This document shows positions 7,913 through 16,384 of a stretch of DNA of 64,000 bases, piece by piece (within the stretch, counting starts at the first letter, position 1; each line of letters starts with the position of its first letter). The translations under genes and the position numbers were made by a program. Origin of the DNA: Limosilactobacillus frumenti DSM 13145 (GTDB lineage Bacteria > Bacillota > Bacilli > Lactobacillales > Lactobacillaceae); NCBI RefSeq assembly GCF_001436045.1, contig NZ_AZER01000014.1, positions 1 to 64,000 on the forward strand. The letters are read 5' to 3'. The notes beneath the pieces are model-generated. The model saw only the letters and a list, made by a program, of their open reading frames with translations, was not told where the DNA came from and did not search any database.

Positions 7913-9862
7913 ATGGATTCAATTTTCACCATTATTCTTTTGCTAGGAGCCGTAGTAATCGCCAATGTTGTGCATTTAATACTACCAAAGGTTCCCCTGT
8001 CAATTTACCAAATTCTGGCTGGGATTATTATCGCCATGTTACCAACCAGTGCCACTGATATCAGTCTCCATCCCGAATTATTTATGATGGTGGTGATTGC
8101 ACCACTGATGTTTAATGATGGTCAAAATCAATCATCACGGGTCTTGTCCCAAAACATCAAAAATATTTTTTCGTTGAGTGTCCTTTTTGCCCTCTTCACT
8201 GTGCTGATTATGGGTTTTGCTCTGCATGGTACGATGACCAAAACCTTTAGTCTCCCACTGGCTTTCCTGCTGGCCGCAATCATTACACCAACCGATGCCG
8301 TGGCCGTTAAGTCGCTTACTTCCAATGTTACGATGCCAGAAAATGTCAATACGACTTTAGAAGTTGAATCACTATTCAACGATGCTTCTGGAATTGTTCT
8401 ATTGGATTTATCGCTGGCCGCGTATGAATCTGGTAAGTTTTCAATTGGCCACGGGATTTGGTACTTTTCATATGTATTCTTTGGTGGCATTATTTTTGGA
8501 TTAATTGCCGGAAGCTTTCTGATTTCATTGCGAACGGCGCTGATGCGTAATCACGTTGATATCGCATCAATCGTGATTCCTATCAACATCATGACGCCCA
8601 TTGTAATTTACTGGTGTGCCGAAGAATGCCATTTTTCAGGAATTCTAGCGGTTGTCGCGGCGGGGGTTGTCCATTCGATTTTATATGATCGTTTACGCCT
8701 GACATCAACAAAGGTTCAAATTGCGACGACCACTATTTGGACAATCATTAGTGACGCCCTTAATGGAATTGTCTTCGTTCTCCTCGGTATGTTATTGCCG
8801 CAAGTTGTCCGTCGTACGCCGACAACTCATTTACTGTTCCTATTATTGTTAGCAACGGCGCTATACCTAATTATGCTAATCTGTCGGTTTGCCTGGGCGC
8901 GGTTTAAGTTGGTTAACCTTAACTCTACTCCAGAGAATCCTTCCAAAGATAGCTGGTTACTAGCCCTTGGTGGTGTCCACGGGACAATCACCTTGTCATT
9001 AGCCCTATCGTTACCGATCATGATTAACAACAGTAAGTTTATCTACCGAAATGCAATTATCTCTATTTCCGCATTTGTTATTTTAATTAGTATTATTGTC
9101 GGCGCAATTGTCTACCCCCTCGTGCTACCAGCCAAGTCAAGTGATTACAGTCAAGAAGAATTTCGTGACTGGCTCACCAAAACTGTTCAGTATGCGATCA
9201 AAGAACTACAGAATAATACCGATGACCACTATAATTGTTCACTTGTAACGGACCAGCTAAACAGCCAGATGACGCAGTTTTATCACATCAATCGAACAAC
9301 ATTTAATAAATTAATCCAAAAAGCGCACCAAGTTGAGTTGCAAACCATCAATCAGTTGGCGGAGAATGAACAATTGGCTCCTCAGCAAGTTACGTGGTAT
9401 ACCACCATTATCAACCGTTCCTTTATTCGTCATAGTCAGCATGGCTTCTTAGCCTCATTAAATGCCGTAATTCACCGTCTTAAGTGGCGGATCACTAAGT
9501 ACCATCATGTACGTAAACAGATGAAATATCGAACACAAAATGATAAGCACCTTACTTTCTTTCAGGCCTTCGAAATGCTTAATCACCGCGTCTACGATTA
9601 TTTAGACCGCGTTCAATCAGCAGATAACATCCACGAAGTCGCCCTCGTCCGTCGTTCCTACCTCCAACGAGCACGAATCCTATCACCGGACCGACTCAGT
9701 GATCAAGATAAGATTGCGGCGATCTTTGTTGAAGGATTCCAATTAGAGCATTCATACGTGCAGGAAAAACTAGCAGCAAATAAGATTTCACAATCATTAG
9801 CGAACGCTCTAAATGAACAAATCTCCACCGATGAGCTCGTTTACGTTCAATCTTTAGACTAA
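7913..9862 (+). CDS. Monovalent cation/H+ antiporter, CPA1 family
   Basis: A 649-residue protein. The first about 400 residues hold 11-12 membrane helices with the CPA1 core (ITPTDAVAVK and ESLFNDASGIVL, including the ND ion-binding pair). The last about 240 residues are a soluble, helical C-terminal domain. It exchanges Na+ or K+ for protons and supports pH and salt homeostasis; ion choice is not readable. The ATG is preceded by TTGAGG. It stands alone, flanked by two terminators. Confidence 0.88.
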   Translation: MDSIFTIILLLGAVVIANVVHLILPKVPLSIYQILAGIIIAMLPTSATDISLHPELFMMVVIAPLMFNDGQNQSSRVLSQNIKNIFSLSVLFALFTVLIMGFALHGTMTKTFSLPLAFLLAAIITPTDAVAVKSLTSNVTMPENVNTTLEVESLFNDASGIVLLDLSLAAYESGKFSIGHGIWYFSYVFFGGIIFGLIAGSFLISLRTALMRNHVDIASIVIPINIMTPIVIYWCAEECHFSGILAVVAAGVVHSILYDRLRLTSTKVQIATTTIWTIISDALNGIVFVLLGMLLPQVVRRTPTTHLLFLLLLATALYLIMLICRFAWARFKLVNLNSTPENPSKDSWLLALGGVHGTITLSLALSLPIMINNSKFIYRNAIISISAFVILISIIVGAIVYPLVLPAKSSDYSQEEFRDWLTKTVQYAIKELQNNTDDHYNCSLVTDQLNSQMTQFYHINRTTFNKLIQKAHQVELQTINQLAENEQLAPQQVTWYTTIINRSFIRHSQHGFLASLNAVIHRLKWRITKYHHVRKQMKYRTQNDKHLTFFQAFEMLNHRVYDYLDRVQSADNIHEVALVRRSYLQRARILSPDRLSDQDKIAAIFVEGFQLEHSYVQEKLAANKISQSLANALNEQISTDELVYVQSLD

Positions 9863-9863
9863 T

Positions 9864-9899
9864 AAAAATGGCCCCAACAATCATGTTGGGGCCATTTTA
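9864..9899. terminator. Bidirectional intrinsic terminator
   Basis: AAAATGGCCCCAACA and TGTTGGGGCCATTTT form a perfect stem around a short ATCA loop, between two converging genes. Confidence 0.9.
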
Positions 9900-9907
9900 A
9901 GACGCAA

Positions 9908-10267
9908 TTAAATTGACAAAATTAAGGCAACTACTGCTGGAGCAAACTGAAGTAACAGGATCTTCTTAGTGGCCGTTAAACCACCATACAACCCAACCAC
10001 AGCAACCATGAGCAATAGCATTCGGGCAACCGCAATTGGCATCATTCCTGTAAATAACCATTGGCTTAGCACCAGTGCAAGGCCAAGCACACCATTATAG
10101 ATACCCTGATTAGCAAATGCAATTCGTGCTTCCCGTTGCTTAGTAAAATGCTCCGGCAGGTCGAACGCCCGCGCTTGAGTAGCAGGGCTGGCAAACATCT
10201 CTAAGCACATAATGCCCATATGCTCAACCCCGATGAGCACTGTTAGAATCGTAAATGCAATTGTCAT
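9908..10267 (-). CDS. DUF1304 family membrane protein
   Basis: A 119-residue protein with four hydrophobic helices. The order of conserved features (EHMGIMCLEMF, then F and N residues in NQGIYNG) fits DUF1304, an uncharacterised membrane family common in lactic acid bacteria. The SD AAGGAGA overlaps the end of the upstream hydrolase gene, so the two are probably one transcript. Confidence 0.85.
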   Translation of the reverse strand: MTIAFTILTVLIGVEHMGIMCLEMFASPATQARAFDLPEHFTKQREARIAFANQGIYNGVLGLALVLSQWLFTGMMPIAVARMLLLMVAVVGLYGGLTATKKILLLQFAPAVVALILSI

Positions 10268-10277
10268 AACATTCTCC

Positions 10278-11258
10278 TTAGTGTACGTATTTGTTCAAGA
10301 ACCGTTCCACATGCTGTTGATATTGTTGCGGAGCATGGGAATACGATGCCGCATGCTTAGCTCCTTTGACAACCCATAATTGTTTAGGACCGCGATCAGC
10401 ATGGTAGTTCCGATACACCATCTTCGTTGGTACAAAATCATCATTGCTACCATGAATGAATAACATCGGGCGATGGTTATGGTGAAGGCTGTCAATTGAG
10501 CTTGCTTCGCCAGTGAAAAAGCCATTTTGGGTACGATTAATTCCACTCATGGTTTTGATTAATACCCAACTTAAGCCACTCGGTAAATGATACATGTGGT
10601 GCGCTTCGTACTGTAATTCATCATTAAGACTAGTATACCCGCAATCTTCCACGAATGCTTTTACTTGATGCGGCAATTTAATTCCAGAGGTCATCATCGT
10701 CGTGGCTCCACCCATACTGGTACCAAAAATAACAATTTGACTATTGGTACCGTTTTTAGCAATTAATTTATTGGTCCACTTACGCACGTCATAGCGTTCT
10801 GGCCAGCCATCGCCAATGTACTTTCCTTGGCTTTGCCCATGAGCACGGGCATCAGGCAGCAGCACGTTATAACCCATTTGGTGGAACATTGCAGCATATT
10901 CACCCATCCACTTTTTTTGCCCCATAAAACCGTGTAAAATCACAACGTTCTTGGTCGTGTGCTGGACAGCAGGAATATAGTCAGCGACGAGCCGATAATG
11001 GCCACTAGCTGACTCCATGGTCCACTTCTGCTTATTAGCATGAGCAAACCATTCCTTTTGGTGATAGAGCGGATCTGTTCGCGTAATCCGGTGATTGTTA
11101 TTAATGAAAGACTTGTGGGTAGGTACCATTGCCACCCGGAAAAAGTAGCACGAAGCACCCAAAATAGCAATGACTACGATCCCAATTAACCACAGAATAG
11201 TATTCCGCAAGTAATGATGTTGTTTGGTAGTTTGTTTTTCCAAAATAGTTAACCCCAT
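10278..11258 (-). CDS. Membrane-anchored alpha/beta hydrolase
   Basis: A protein of about 326 residues with one N-terminal membrane helix (about residues 18-40) and a serine hydrolase domain facing outward. The nucleophile elbow is GTSMGG, the oxyanion region is HGFMG, and the late acid and base are likely in HGSNDDFVP and KGAKHAASY. Substrates are unknown; the family includes esterases and peptidase-like enzymes. The ATG at 11258 lacks a clear SD. A TTG at 11243, preceded by GGGG, is an alternative that removes five residues. It is followed after 10 nt by the DUF1304 gene. Confidence 0.85.
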   Translation of the reverse strand: MGLTILEKQTTKQHHYLRNTILWLIGIVVIAILGASCYFFRVAMVPTHKSFINNNHRITRTDPLYHQKEWFAHANKQKWTMESASGHYRLVADYIPAVQHTTKNVVILHGFMGQKKWMGEYAAMFHQMGYNVLLPDARAHGQSQGKYIGDGWPERYDVRKWTNKLIAKNGTNSQIVIFGTSMGGATTMMTSGIKLPHQVKAFVEDCGYTSLNDELQYEAHHMYHLPSGLSWVLIKTMSGINRTQNGFFTGEASSIDSLHHNHRPMLFIHGSNDDFVPTKMVYRNYHADRGPKQLWVVKGAKHAASYSHAPQQYQQHVERFLNKYVH

Positions 11259-11373
11259 GTCATAATTTAATAATCAATGGTCAGAGTTTAGCACAGTTTT
11301 TCTTTTCATGCACATTCTTTTTCCCCCGAACAAACTTGAATGTTAAAATAGATATTATTAAGGGAGTGACGTT

Positions 11374-11787
11374 ATGTTTCCAGAAAGACTGCGGGCTTTA
11401 CGCAAAGGCCAAAAAATAACGCTGAAGGAATTAGCTGAACATTTAAATGAAAACCTTGGCCCTGATGAAAAGCCGAACACCGCTTCGCAAATTGGGAACT
11501 GGGAACGGGGAATTCGGACACCTTCATATATTGAAGCACGCAAGTTAGCCGAATTCTTCGATGTCAGTCTTGATTTTTTGACGGGTAAAACTGACCGTGA
11601 CGATTTTGATTTAGCTAAACTCTTTTTCACTGGTAAGAATTTGACTTTCAATCACACCGCCCTGAGCAAGAATGACCGTTATGAAATCTACAACCTGATT
11701 GAAGGTTACCTAAAGGGACGCGATAATCGCCTTGACACTGACCAGTTCTATGGCAATCAGGAACAATTGAATTTGAAGTTAAAATAA
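11374..11787 (+). CDS. XRE-family helix-turn-helix regulator
   Basis: A 137-residue protein. Residues 4-70 form a Cro/CI-type HTH (LRALRKGQKITLKELAEHL, then NTASQIGNWERGIRTPS), ending with the common FFDVSLDFLTGKTD tail. The C-terminal 65 residues are unassigned. AAGGGAG gives a good SD. The methyltransferase-like gene begins 9 nt after its stop, so it may regulate its own two-gene operon. Confidence 0.88.
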   Translation: MFPERLRALRKGQKITLKELAEHLNENLGPDEKPNTASQIGNWERGIRTPSYIEARKLAEFFDVSLDFLTGKTDRDDFDLAKLFFTGKNLTFNHTALSKNDRYEIYNLIEGYLKGRDNRLDTDQFYGNQEQLNLKLK

Positions 11788-11796
11788 GGGGTTACT

Positions 11797-12654
11797 ATGA
11801 ATCCAAAGCAATTGAAAAAGTTAAAAAAACGAGTCAAGAAAGCTCACAAGGTAGTAGCAGAGCCACCTTATATCAAGCAGCTGTTGACTTATCGGGACCT
11901 TTTTGACCGTTTTCCGGAAATTAAATTTTTGATCAACAATGCCTTGGAAGCTGACCGCTTGTTAAAGAATGGTTTACTGCCGCAACCACTCCCAACCTTA
12001 TTGTTACCTGATGATATTCAAGACACGATTTTCCAGGATGTTAACAAGCAGTATCGACAGGGTGATCCGCGCGGTGATAAGCTATGGAACCGGTACTCGG
12101 CTGCCCTACCAAAGCTTGACAAGGTCCTGCGAAACTTTCGTGATTACTTAGAAGATACTTATGGCATGTGGTCATACGTCAATGCCCCATTTGCGAAGGC
12201 CTTATCGGAATACCTTGACGGTCATCCAGTGTTAGAAATCATGGCTGGTAATGGCTATATTTCAAAGGGTCTTCGCAATAATAACGGGAGCCAAAAGATC
12301 TTTACAACTGACAGCCAAGCCTGGATAAAAGAAAATGAAACTGGCAAACACCCCGTTACTAAGATTGAACAATTAGATGCATTAGAAGCAATTAAGAAGT
12401 ATGGTGACCAAGTGGATTATGTCATTATGTCTTGGGCACCAGACAAACAGGAAACAGACTGGCAGGTTCTGCAACTCATCCGTAATGACTTCCCTCAACT
12501 AAAGTTATTAGTCATTGGAGAAAAAGGTGGGGCGACCGATTCAAAGAAATTCTGGCAGAACGCGCAATTGTCACAACCGGACGATCTACAAAAGGTTAAT
12601 CGGCAGTTACATTCCTTTGACCTCATTGATGAACAAATTTATTTAGCAGAATAA
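11797..12654 (+). CDS. Putative SAM-dependent methyltransferase
   Basis: A 285-residue protein. The first about 130 residues are basic and helical; then comes a Rossmann-like methyltransferase core with motif I EIMAGNGYISKGL, an acidic TTDSQAW strand and the WAPDKQETD region. The target (RNA, protein or small molecule) cannot be read. It is co-transcribed with the upstream XRE regulator and followed by a terminator. Confidence 0.72.
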   Translation: MNPKQLKKLKKRVKKAHKVVAEPPYIKQLLTYRDLFDRFPEIKFLINNALEADRLLKNGLLPQPLPTLLLPDDIQDTIFQDVNKQYRQGDPRGDKLWNRYSAALPKLDKVLRNFRDYLEDTYGMWSYVNAPFAKALSEYLDGHPVLEIMAGNGYISKGLRNNNGSQKIFTTDSQAWIKENETGKHPVTKIEQLDALEAIKKYGDQVDYVIMSWAPDKQETDWQVLQLIRNDFPQLKLLVIGEKGGATDSKKFWQNAQLSQPDDLQKVNRQLHSFDLIDEQIYLAE

Positions 12655-12662
12655 AATCACTA

Positions 12663-12687
12663 AGCTGGCTAACCGCCAGTTTTTTTA
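12663..12687 (+). terminator. Intrinsic terminator
   Basis: CTGGC and GCCAG form a short stem with flanking pairing, followed by a run of T. Confidence 0.75.
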
Positions 12688-12791
12688 TGGTTACTTCTCT
12701 AGAAAGTTGTCGTCAAATTAGTTACAATACAAGAGTTTGTTATTTTCGGGAACAGCTGCCTTAGCGTATCCCAGATAGGAGGAAAAACTAA

Positions 12792-13967
12792 ATGAAATAC
12801 CGTCTACAATCCATTCTCTTTGTCTTTGTCGCGTTCATGCTGGGTTGCAATGAATACATGATCGTCGGTGTTTTACCCGATGTTGCTCATGAGTACCATG
12901 ATTCCCTATCACGGTTAGGGTTACTGGTTACCATGTTTGCTTTGGTCTATGCCATTTTCACTCCCATCATTACTTCAGTAGCTAGTCGCTGGAAACGACA
13001 TCATGTCTTGCTAGTTCTAATGGTGGTCTTCTTTATCGGCAATACTTGGTCAGCAATGGCCACAAATTATACTTCGATGCTCCTTTCACGGATGCTGACT
13101 GCTGCCGTTGCCGGGGCCATTATTTCAATGGTACTTGTTATGGCATCCTATGTTGCGCCACGGAATAAACGGGCCAGCTTGGTTTCATGGGTCTTTGCTG
13201 GATTCTCCATTGCCTCTGTTATTGGGATCCCAATTGGGACTGTTATCTCGACAACTTTCTCTTGGCATGATAGTTTCTGGATGATTTCTGGACTAACCAT
13301 CTTCGTTTTTGCCGCGCTAGTATGGTTAATGCCTCGTGACTCACCGCAGTACAAGAGTACCCTTAGTAAGCAGTTTACTCTCATGACAGATAAACGGGTT
13401 CTATTAGGGGTTATTTTTATCATCACAATTTGTGCCGCTGATTACACCATCTATACTTACATCCGTCCACTGATTACTAATGTAATGGGATTTGATAATA
13501 CTTGGCTTAATTGGTTGCTATTCGGGATGGGGATCTTCTTCATCATCGGCAACAAGTTCGGTGGCTTCCTCGCTGACCGCGGTGGTGTTCACCGTTTGCC
13601 AACTGTTTATGCGGTGATGACGGTTCTTTACCTCCTGTTAGGTCCGCTGCTGCAATTTAAGTGGGTTGCCATTCTGATCGTGGCCTTGTTATGCGTGGCT
13701 TTCTCCAGTTATGGTTCATCCACCCAGTTAATGTTTTTAGACATTGCTGAAAAGGAATATCCGCAATCCCTAGATCTTGCATCATCTCTGAACTCTATTT
13801 TTGCTAATATTGGTATTTCGCTGGGATCCTTCACTGCTTCCGAAACCGTTCAATTCACTGCCATGACAAATCTTGGTTATGTCGGCGCCCTCTATGGAAT
13901 CCTGGGAACAATTTTGATCATTACCTTAAGCAAGCAGTACAAGGGAATGCAGTACATCGTAAAATAA
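12792..13967 (+). CDS. MFS transporter, DHA1 (drug:H+ antiporter-1) type
   Basis: A 391-residue, 12-helix protein. The N-terminal GCNEYMIVGVLPDVA motif and the TPIITSVASRWKRH loop place it among DHA1 efflux proteins of the AraJ/YdhP/Cml type. The likely role is proton-driven export of small molecules; the substrate is unknown. TAGGAGGAAAAACTAA precedes the ATG. It is monocistronic, followed by a hairpin. Confidence 0.85.
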   Translation: MKYRLQSILFVFVAFMLGCNEYMIVGVLPDVAHEYHDSLSRLGLLVTMFALVYAIFTPIITSVASRWKRHHVLLVLMVVFFIGNTWSAMATNYTSMLLSRMLTAAVAGAIISMVLVMASYVAPRNKRASLVSWVFAGFSIASVIGIPIGTVISTTFSWHDSFWMISGLTIFVFAALVWLMPRDSPQYKSTLSKQFTLMTDKRVLLGVIFIITICAADYTIYTYIRPLITNVMGFDNTWLNWLLFGMGIFFIIGNKFGGFLADRGGVHRLPTVYAVMTVLYLLLGPLLQFKWVAILIVALLCVAFSSYGSSTQLMFLDIAEKEYPQSLDLASSLNSIFANIGISLGSFTASETVQFTAMTNLGYVGALYGILGTILIITLSKQYKGMQYIVK

Positions 13968-13974
13968 GCTAAAA

Positions 13975-14012
13975 GGCATGAAACTGAATCACCAGTTCCA
14001 TGCCCTTATTGT
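13975..14012. terminator. Intrinsic terminator
   Basis: GGCATGAAACTG (13975-13986) pairs with CAGTTCCATGCC (13993-14004) with one mismatch. The T content after it is modest. Confidence 0.65.
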
Positions 14013-14015
14013 TTC

Positions 14016-14093
14016 TTACTTTATAAATGAGCAAACAATGAAAATCGCGAATACGAACAATACAACGTAACCAAAGAAATACCACTCTCTCAT
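14016..14093 (-). CDS. Putative 25-residue membrane peptide
   Basis: A 25-codon ATG frame reads MREWYFFGYVVLFVFAIF, then IVCSFIK. It is a short, possibly charged N-terminus with an aromatic patch, one transmembrane helix and a C-terminal lysine. AAAGGGTG lies about 7 nt before the ATG as an SD. It is 131 nt downstream of the MFS gene on the same strand and may be its accessory peptide or an independent small gene. No family is recognised. Confidence 0.5.
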   Translation of the reverse strand: MREWYFFGYVVLFVFAIFIVCSFIK

Positions 14094-14224
14094 TGTTCAT
14101 CACCCTTTCACATGACACCATTGTCAGGAGAATTCGCGATTAAAGCGGATGCTCTTAACGGTTTCTTTTCATTATTATTGTAAGCCTTTTCACGAGCGAT
14201 AACAAATGAGTTAAGCAATAGTAA

Positions 14225-15535
14225 CTACTTTTTCTTAAAGCGCGGGGACGTCTCTGGTGCCCATAATAAGCAGATTAAACCGCCTAATGCAAGGATGACC
14301 ACGCAAACTAACATTGACAAGCGAGCACCACCAATTCCAGTAAGAACAGGCAGCAAGAAAGTCCCGCTTGCCGCTCCAAAACGACTGATGGTAATACATG
14401 TTCCAACACCAGATGCCCGGACCTGGTCATCAAATAATTCAGTCGGATAAGGATAATCAAGGGTCAATCCTGCTGAAAGGATAATGGAAAACAGTGCAAA
14501 AATAGCAATTTGAACGTAGCTTGAAAGGCTGCTGCCAATGACTAATGCTAATAGTGCCAGCATTGATAAGAAGAAGGAGCCAATTAAAAATGCGCGCCGA
14601 CTGATTTTCTTAAAAATTACCGTTCCTACCAGTACACCAATCATCATGCAGGCATTGTAAATTAGCCCAGAAATATGCTGATTACCAATGTGCATATCCT
14701 TCAAGAGGACCGGCAAAAAAATACTAATTCCAAAGAAAGCGAAAGCCTGTAAAGCGTAGAAGCCTCCACCGACCAGTGTTTGGCGACGGTACTTGGGGCT
14801 TAACAAGGTTGTTACTGAAATGCTGTCAGCTGGTTTGGCTTTGATTAGCTTCAACGACAGCCCCCAGCGTTTACCCAAGTGCTTCTGAATTACCTTTTGA
14901 GCTGTCTTGTTTTTGCCCTGAACTGCCAGCCAGGTTGGCGAGGCCGGCAACCTAAAAATGGAACGGTACCCGGCCGCAATTAGTCCCGGAACAGCTGAAG
15001 AGGCTAACACAACCTGCCAGGTCAAGTCGCCAAAGCCATGAATTGTGATCCCGGAGACGTAGGACAGGATAAATCCAACTGTCCAGTAAATAATTAATCT
15101 ACTTTGGAACTTGCCACTTTCTTTAGCAGGCAACCATTCAACAAGTAACGAGTTACCAACCGTGTAATCAATGGCAATCATCAGACCCAAGAGAATCCGG
15201 ATAATAAATAAGATCCATAAATTAGTGGTCCATAGCTGGGCCAGGGAAAGAAGAGCAAACAGATACATGTTAATCATCAACATTCCCCGCCGGCCTATTT
15301 GATCCGCCAGACGACCCATTAGTGCGGATCCGGCTAAGCCAATCAGACTTCCGGCACCTAGTAATCCTTGCCAGGCACCATTGATCTGAATAACATGCTG
15401 GGCTTCAGCTAACGCTGTCCCGCTAATTCCGAGCGCATACCCGCAGGCAATCTGCCCCAAGATAATTGCCAAATATAGTCGTAAGTGAATTGATGAAATG
15501 GGTGCTTTCTTGTAATCTTTCTTTAGTCTCTGCAT
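14225..15535 (-). CDS. MFS transporter, sugar/organic-acid porter type
   Basis: A 436-residue, 12-helix protein. The loop 2-3 motif GRLADQIGRRG and the ETSPRFKKK tail fit the sugar porter/aromatic acid:H+ symporter branch of MFS, so uptake is more likely than efflux; the substrate is not known. The ATG has no SD in the usual place. The strong AAGGAGGA lies about 45 nt upstream, with a hairpin in between, and a structured leader with a terminator precedes it. This gene therefore looks tightly regulated. Confidence 0.85.
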   Translation of the reverse strand: MQRLKKDYKKAPISSIHLRLYLAIILGQIACGYALGISGTALAEAQHVIQINGAWQGLLGAGSLIGLAGSALMGRLADQIGRRGMLMINMYLFALLSLAQLWTTNLWILFIIRILLGLMIAIDYTVGNSLLVEWLPAKESGKFQSRLIIYWTVGFILSYVSGITIHGFGDLTWQVVLASSAVPGLIAAGYRSIFRLPASPTWLAVQGKNKTAQKVIQKHLGKRWGLSLKLIKAKPADSISVTTLLSPKYRRQTLVGGGFYALQAFAFFGISIFLPVLLKDMHIGNQHISGLIYNACMMIGVLVGTVIFKKISRRAFLIGSFFLSMLALLALVIGSSLSSYVQIAIFALFSIILSAGLTLDYPYPTELFDDQVRASGVGTCITISRFGAASGTFLLPVLTGIGGARLSMLVCVVILALGGLICLLWAPETSPRFKKK

Positions 15536-15540
15536 ATTGT

Positions 15541-15590
15541 TTGGGAACGCTCGCTAACGGCTTACGTCCCAAGCATCTATTCCTCCTTCA
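15541..15590 (-). promoter_or_regulatory. SD separated from start codon by a hairpin; four-codon mini-ORF
   Basis: On the minus strand, GAAGGAGGAATAG is followed by ATG CTT GGG ACG TAA. Then TTGGGACG (15565-15572) can pair with CGTTCCCAA (15541-15549) with one bulge, ending 5 nt before the MFS start. Folding would bring the SD close to the true ATG. Alternatively the mini-ORF MLGT is translated and ribosomes re-initiate. Confidence 0.5.
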
Positions 15591-15604
15591 TTTATCTTCC
15601 TAAG

Positions 15605-15799
15605 TATACAAAAACAGACGCCAAGTAAAGCTTAGCGTCTGTTGTTAACGTGTGTTGATATTATCTCAGGTTTGTCAGCACTGTCCACATGGCCAACAGA
15701 ACCAGGTACCTCACAATCCGGTGAGTTAACGTACCCCACTTGTCAAAATGTCTTATGGTAGCCATTTGGGTTGCTACCAGACCTCTCGACTCATCGCAC
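15605..15799 (-). ncRNA. Candidate structured leader RNA (attenuator or riboswitch) of the MFS gene
   Basis: A roughly 190-nt transcript is predicted from the promoter at 15805-15833. Helices seen: GGTAGC/GCTACC (15757-15778) closed by GTC/GAC; a GGTAC+CTCAC hairpin (15705-15735) with a bulged GTTAA; GUUGGC/GCUGAC (15674-15697). It ends in a 13-bp terminator at 15612-15643 with five U. GTTAAC occurs in the bulge and again right before the terminator, so the two palindromes could pair. It does not match the riboswitch classes or the T-box consensus that I know. A separate small RNA is an alternative. Confidence 0.5.
15612..15643 (-). terminator. Strong terminator upstream of the MFS gene
   Basis: The RNA pairs AACAGACGCUAAG with CUUGGCGUCUGUU around CUUUA and then has UUUU. 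It lies between the promoter and the MFS ribosome-binding site, which argues for conditional readthrough. Confidence 0.8.
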
Positions 15800-15804
15800 T
15801 TATT

Positions 15805-15833
15805 ACTGTAACATCTTCAGATTAAATACGCAA
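15805..15833 (-). promoter_or_regulatory. Putative promoter of the structured leader
   Basis: TTGCGT (-35) and TACAGT (-10) are spaced by 17 bp on the minus strand, directly after the stop of the upstream gene. A second candidate (TGGACA, 16 bp, GATAAT) lies within the leader and would also precede the terminator. Confidence 0.4.
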
Positions 15834-15834
15834 A

Positions 15835-16293
15835 TTAGGCCCGGGCTTCCGCAATAACAGCGAGGTGTTCAGCGACCCACGCCTGGGTCTTCTTAACTAG
15901 CGGATCAACCGCACCATCCAAATCAGTTTCATTGGCTAATTCGTCAATTCTTAAGTGCGACTTATTAATATCATCGCTTTCCATTACCATATATAAATTG
16001 ACGGGATATGCTGGCTCTTTATCTAGTAATTTGTTATCCAGTCGCTCGGCTTCCGCCATTGGCACATTGATGAGGTTCGTATCTAGGTGAAAGGCAACTG
16101 GATCACCCTTCCGCATTTTGATCGTAATTTCATACTTGGCAAGATGACCAGTATCAAGGGCATCCATGATGGTCTGAATTGCTTTCTTTAACACAGCCGG
16201 TTGTTGTACTTTGGCTGCCGTCGATTCAGTAGTTGTGACCTGCACTTGATTGCCAGTTATTTGGCTAATGTAATCTGCCACCGTTAATTTCAT
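15835..16293 (-). CDS. Hypothetical protein (152 aa)
   Basis: A soluble, mixed alpha/beta protein, acidic overall, without membrane segment or recognised motif. The ATG at 16293 follows TAAGGAGAG at good spacing; the 15-codon upstream extension has no SD. It lies 91 nt downstream of lipoate ligase on the same strand and may be read from that promoter. No function is assigned. Confidence 0.65.
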   Translation of the reverse strand: MKLTVADYISQITGNQVQVTTTESTAAKVQQPAVLKKAIQTIMDALDTGHLAKYEITIKMRKGDPVAFHLDTNLINVPMAEAERLDNKLLDKEPAYPVNLYMVMESDDINKSHLRIDELANETDLDGAVDPLVKKTQAWVAEHLAVIAEARA

Positions 16294-16384
16294 GAATTGT
16301 TCTCTCCTTACCGGATCAAAAAATGAGGACTTCGACATCCCCTGTCTCGTTCCTCATCATACACAAAAACTAAGTAATCCGCAA

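Noticed and set aside
15605-15799. Known riboswitch, T-box or 6S RNA
   Set aside because: No T-box TGGNACCGCG element, no TPP, FMN, lysine, SAM, purine or Mn core, and the several separate hairpins do not form the rod with central bubble of 6S RNA. A covariance search is needed to be sure.
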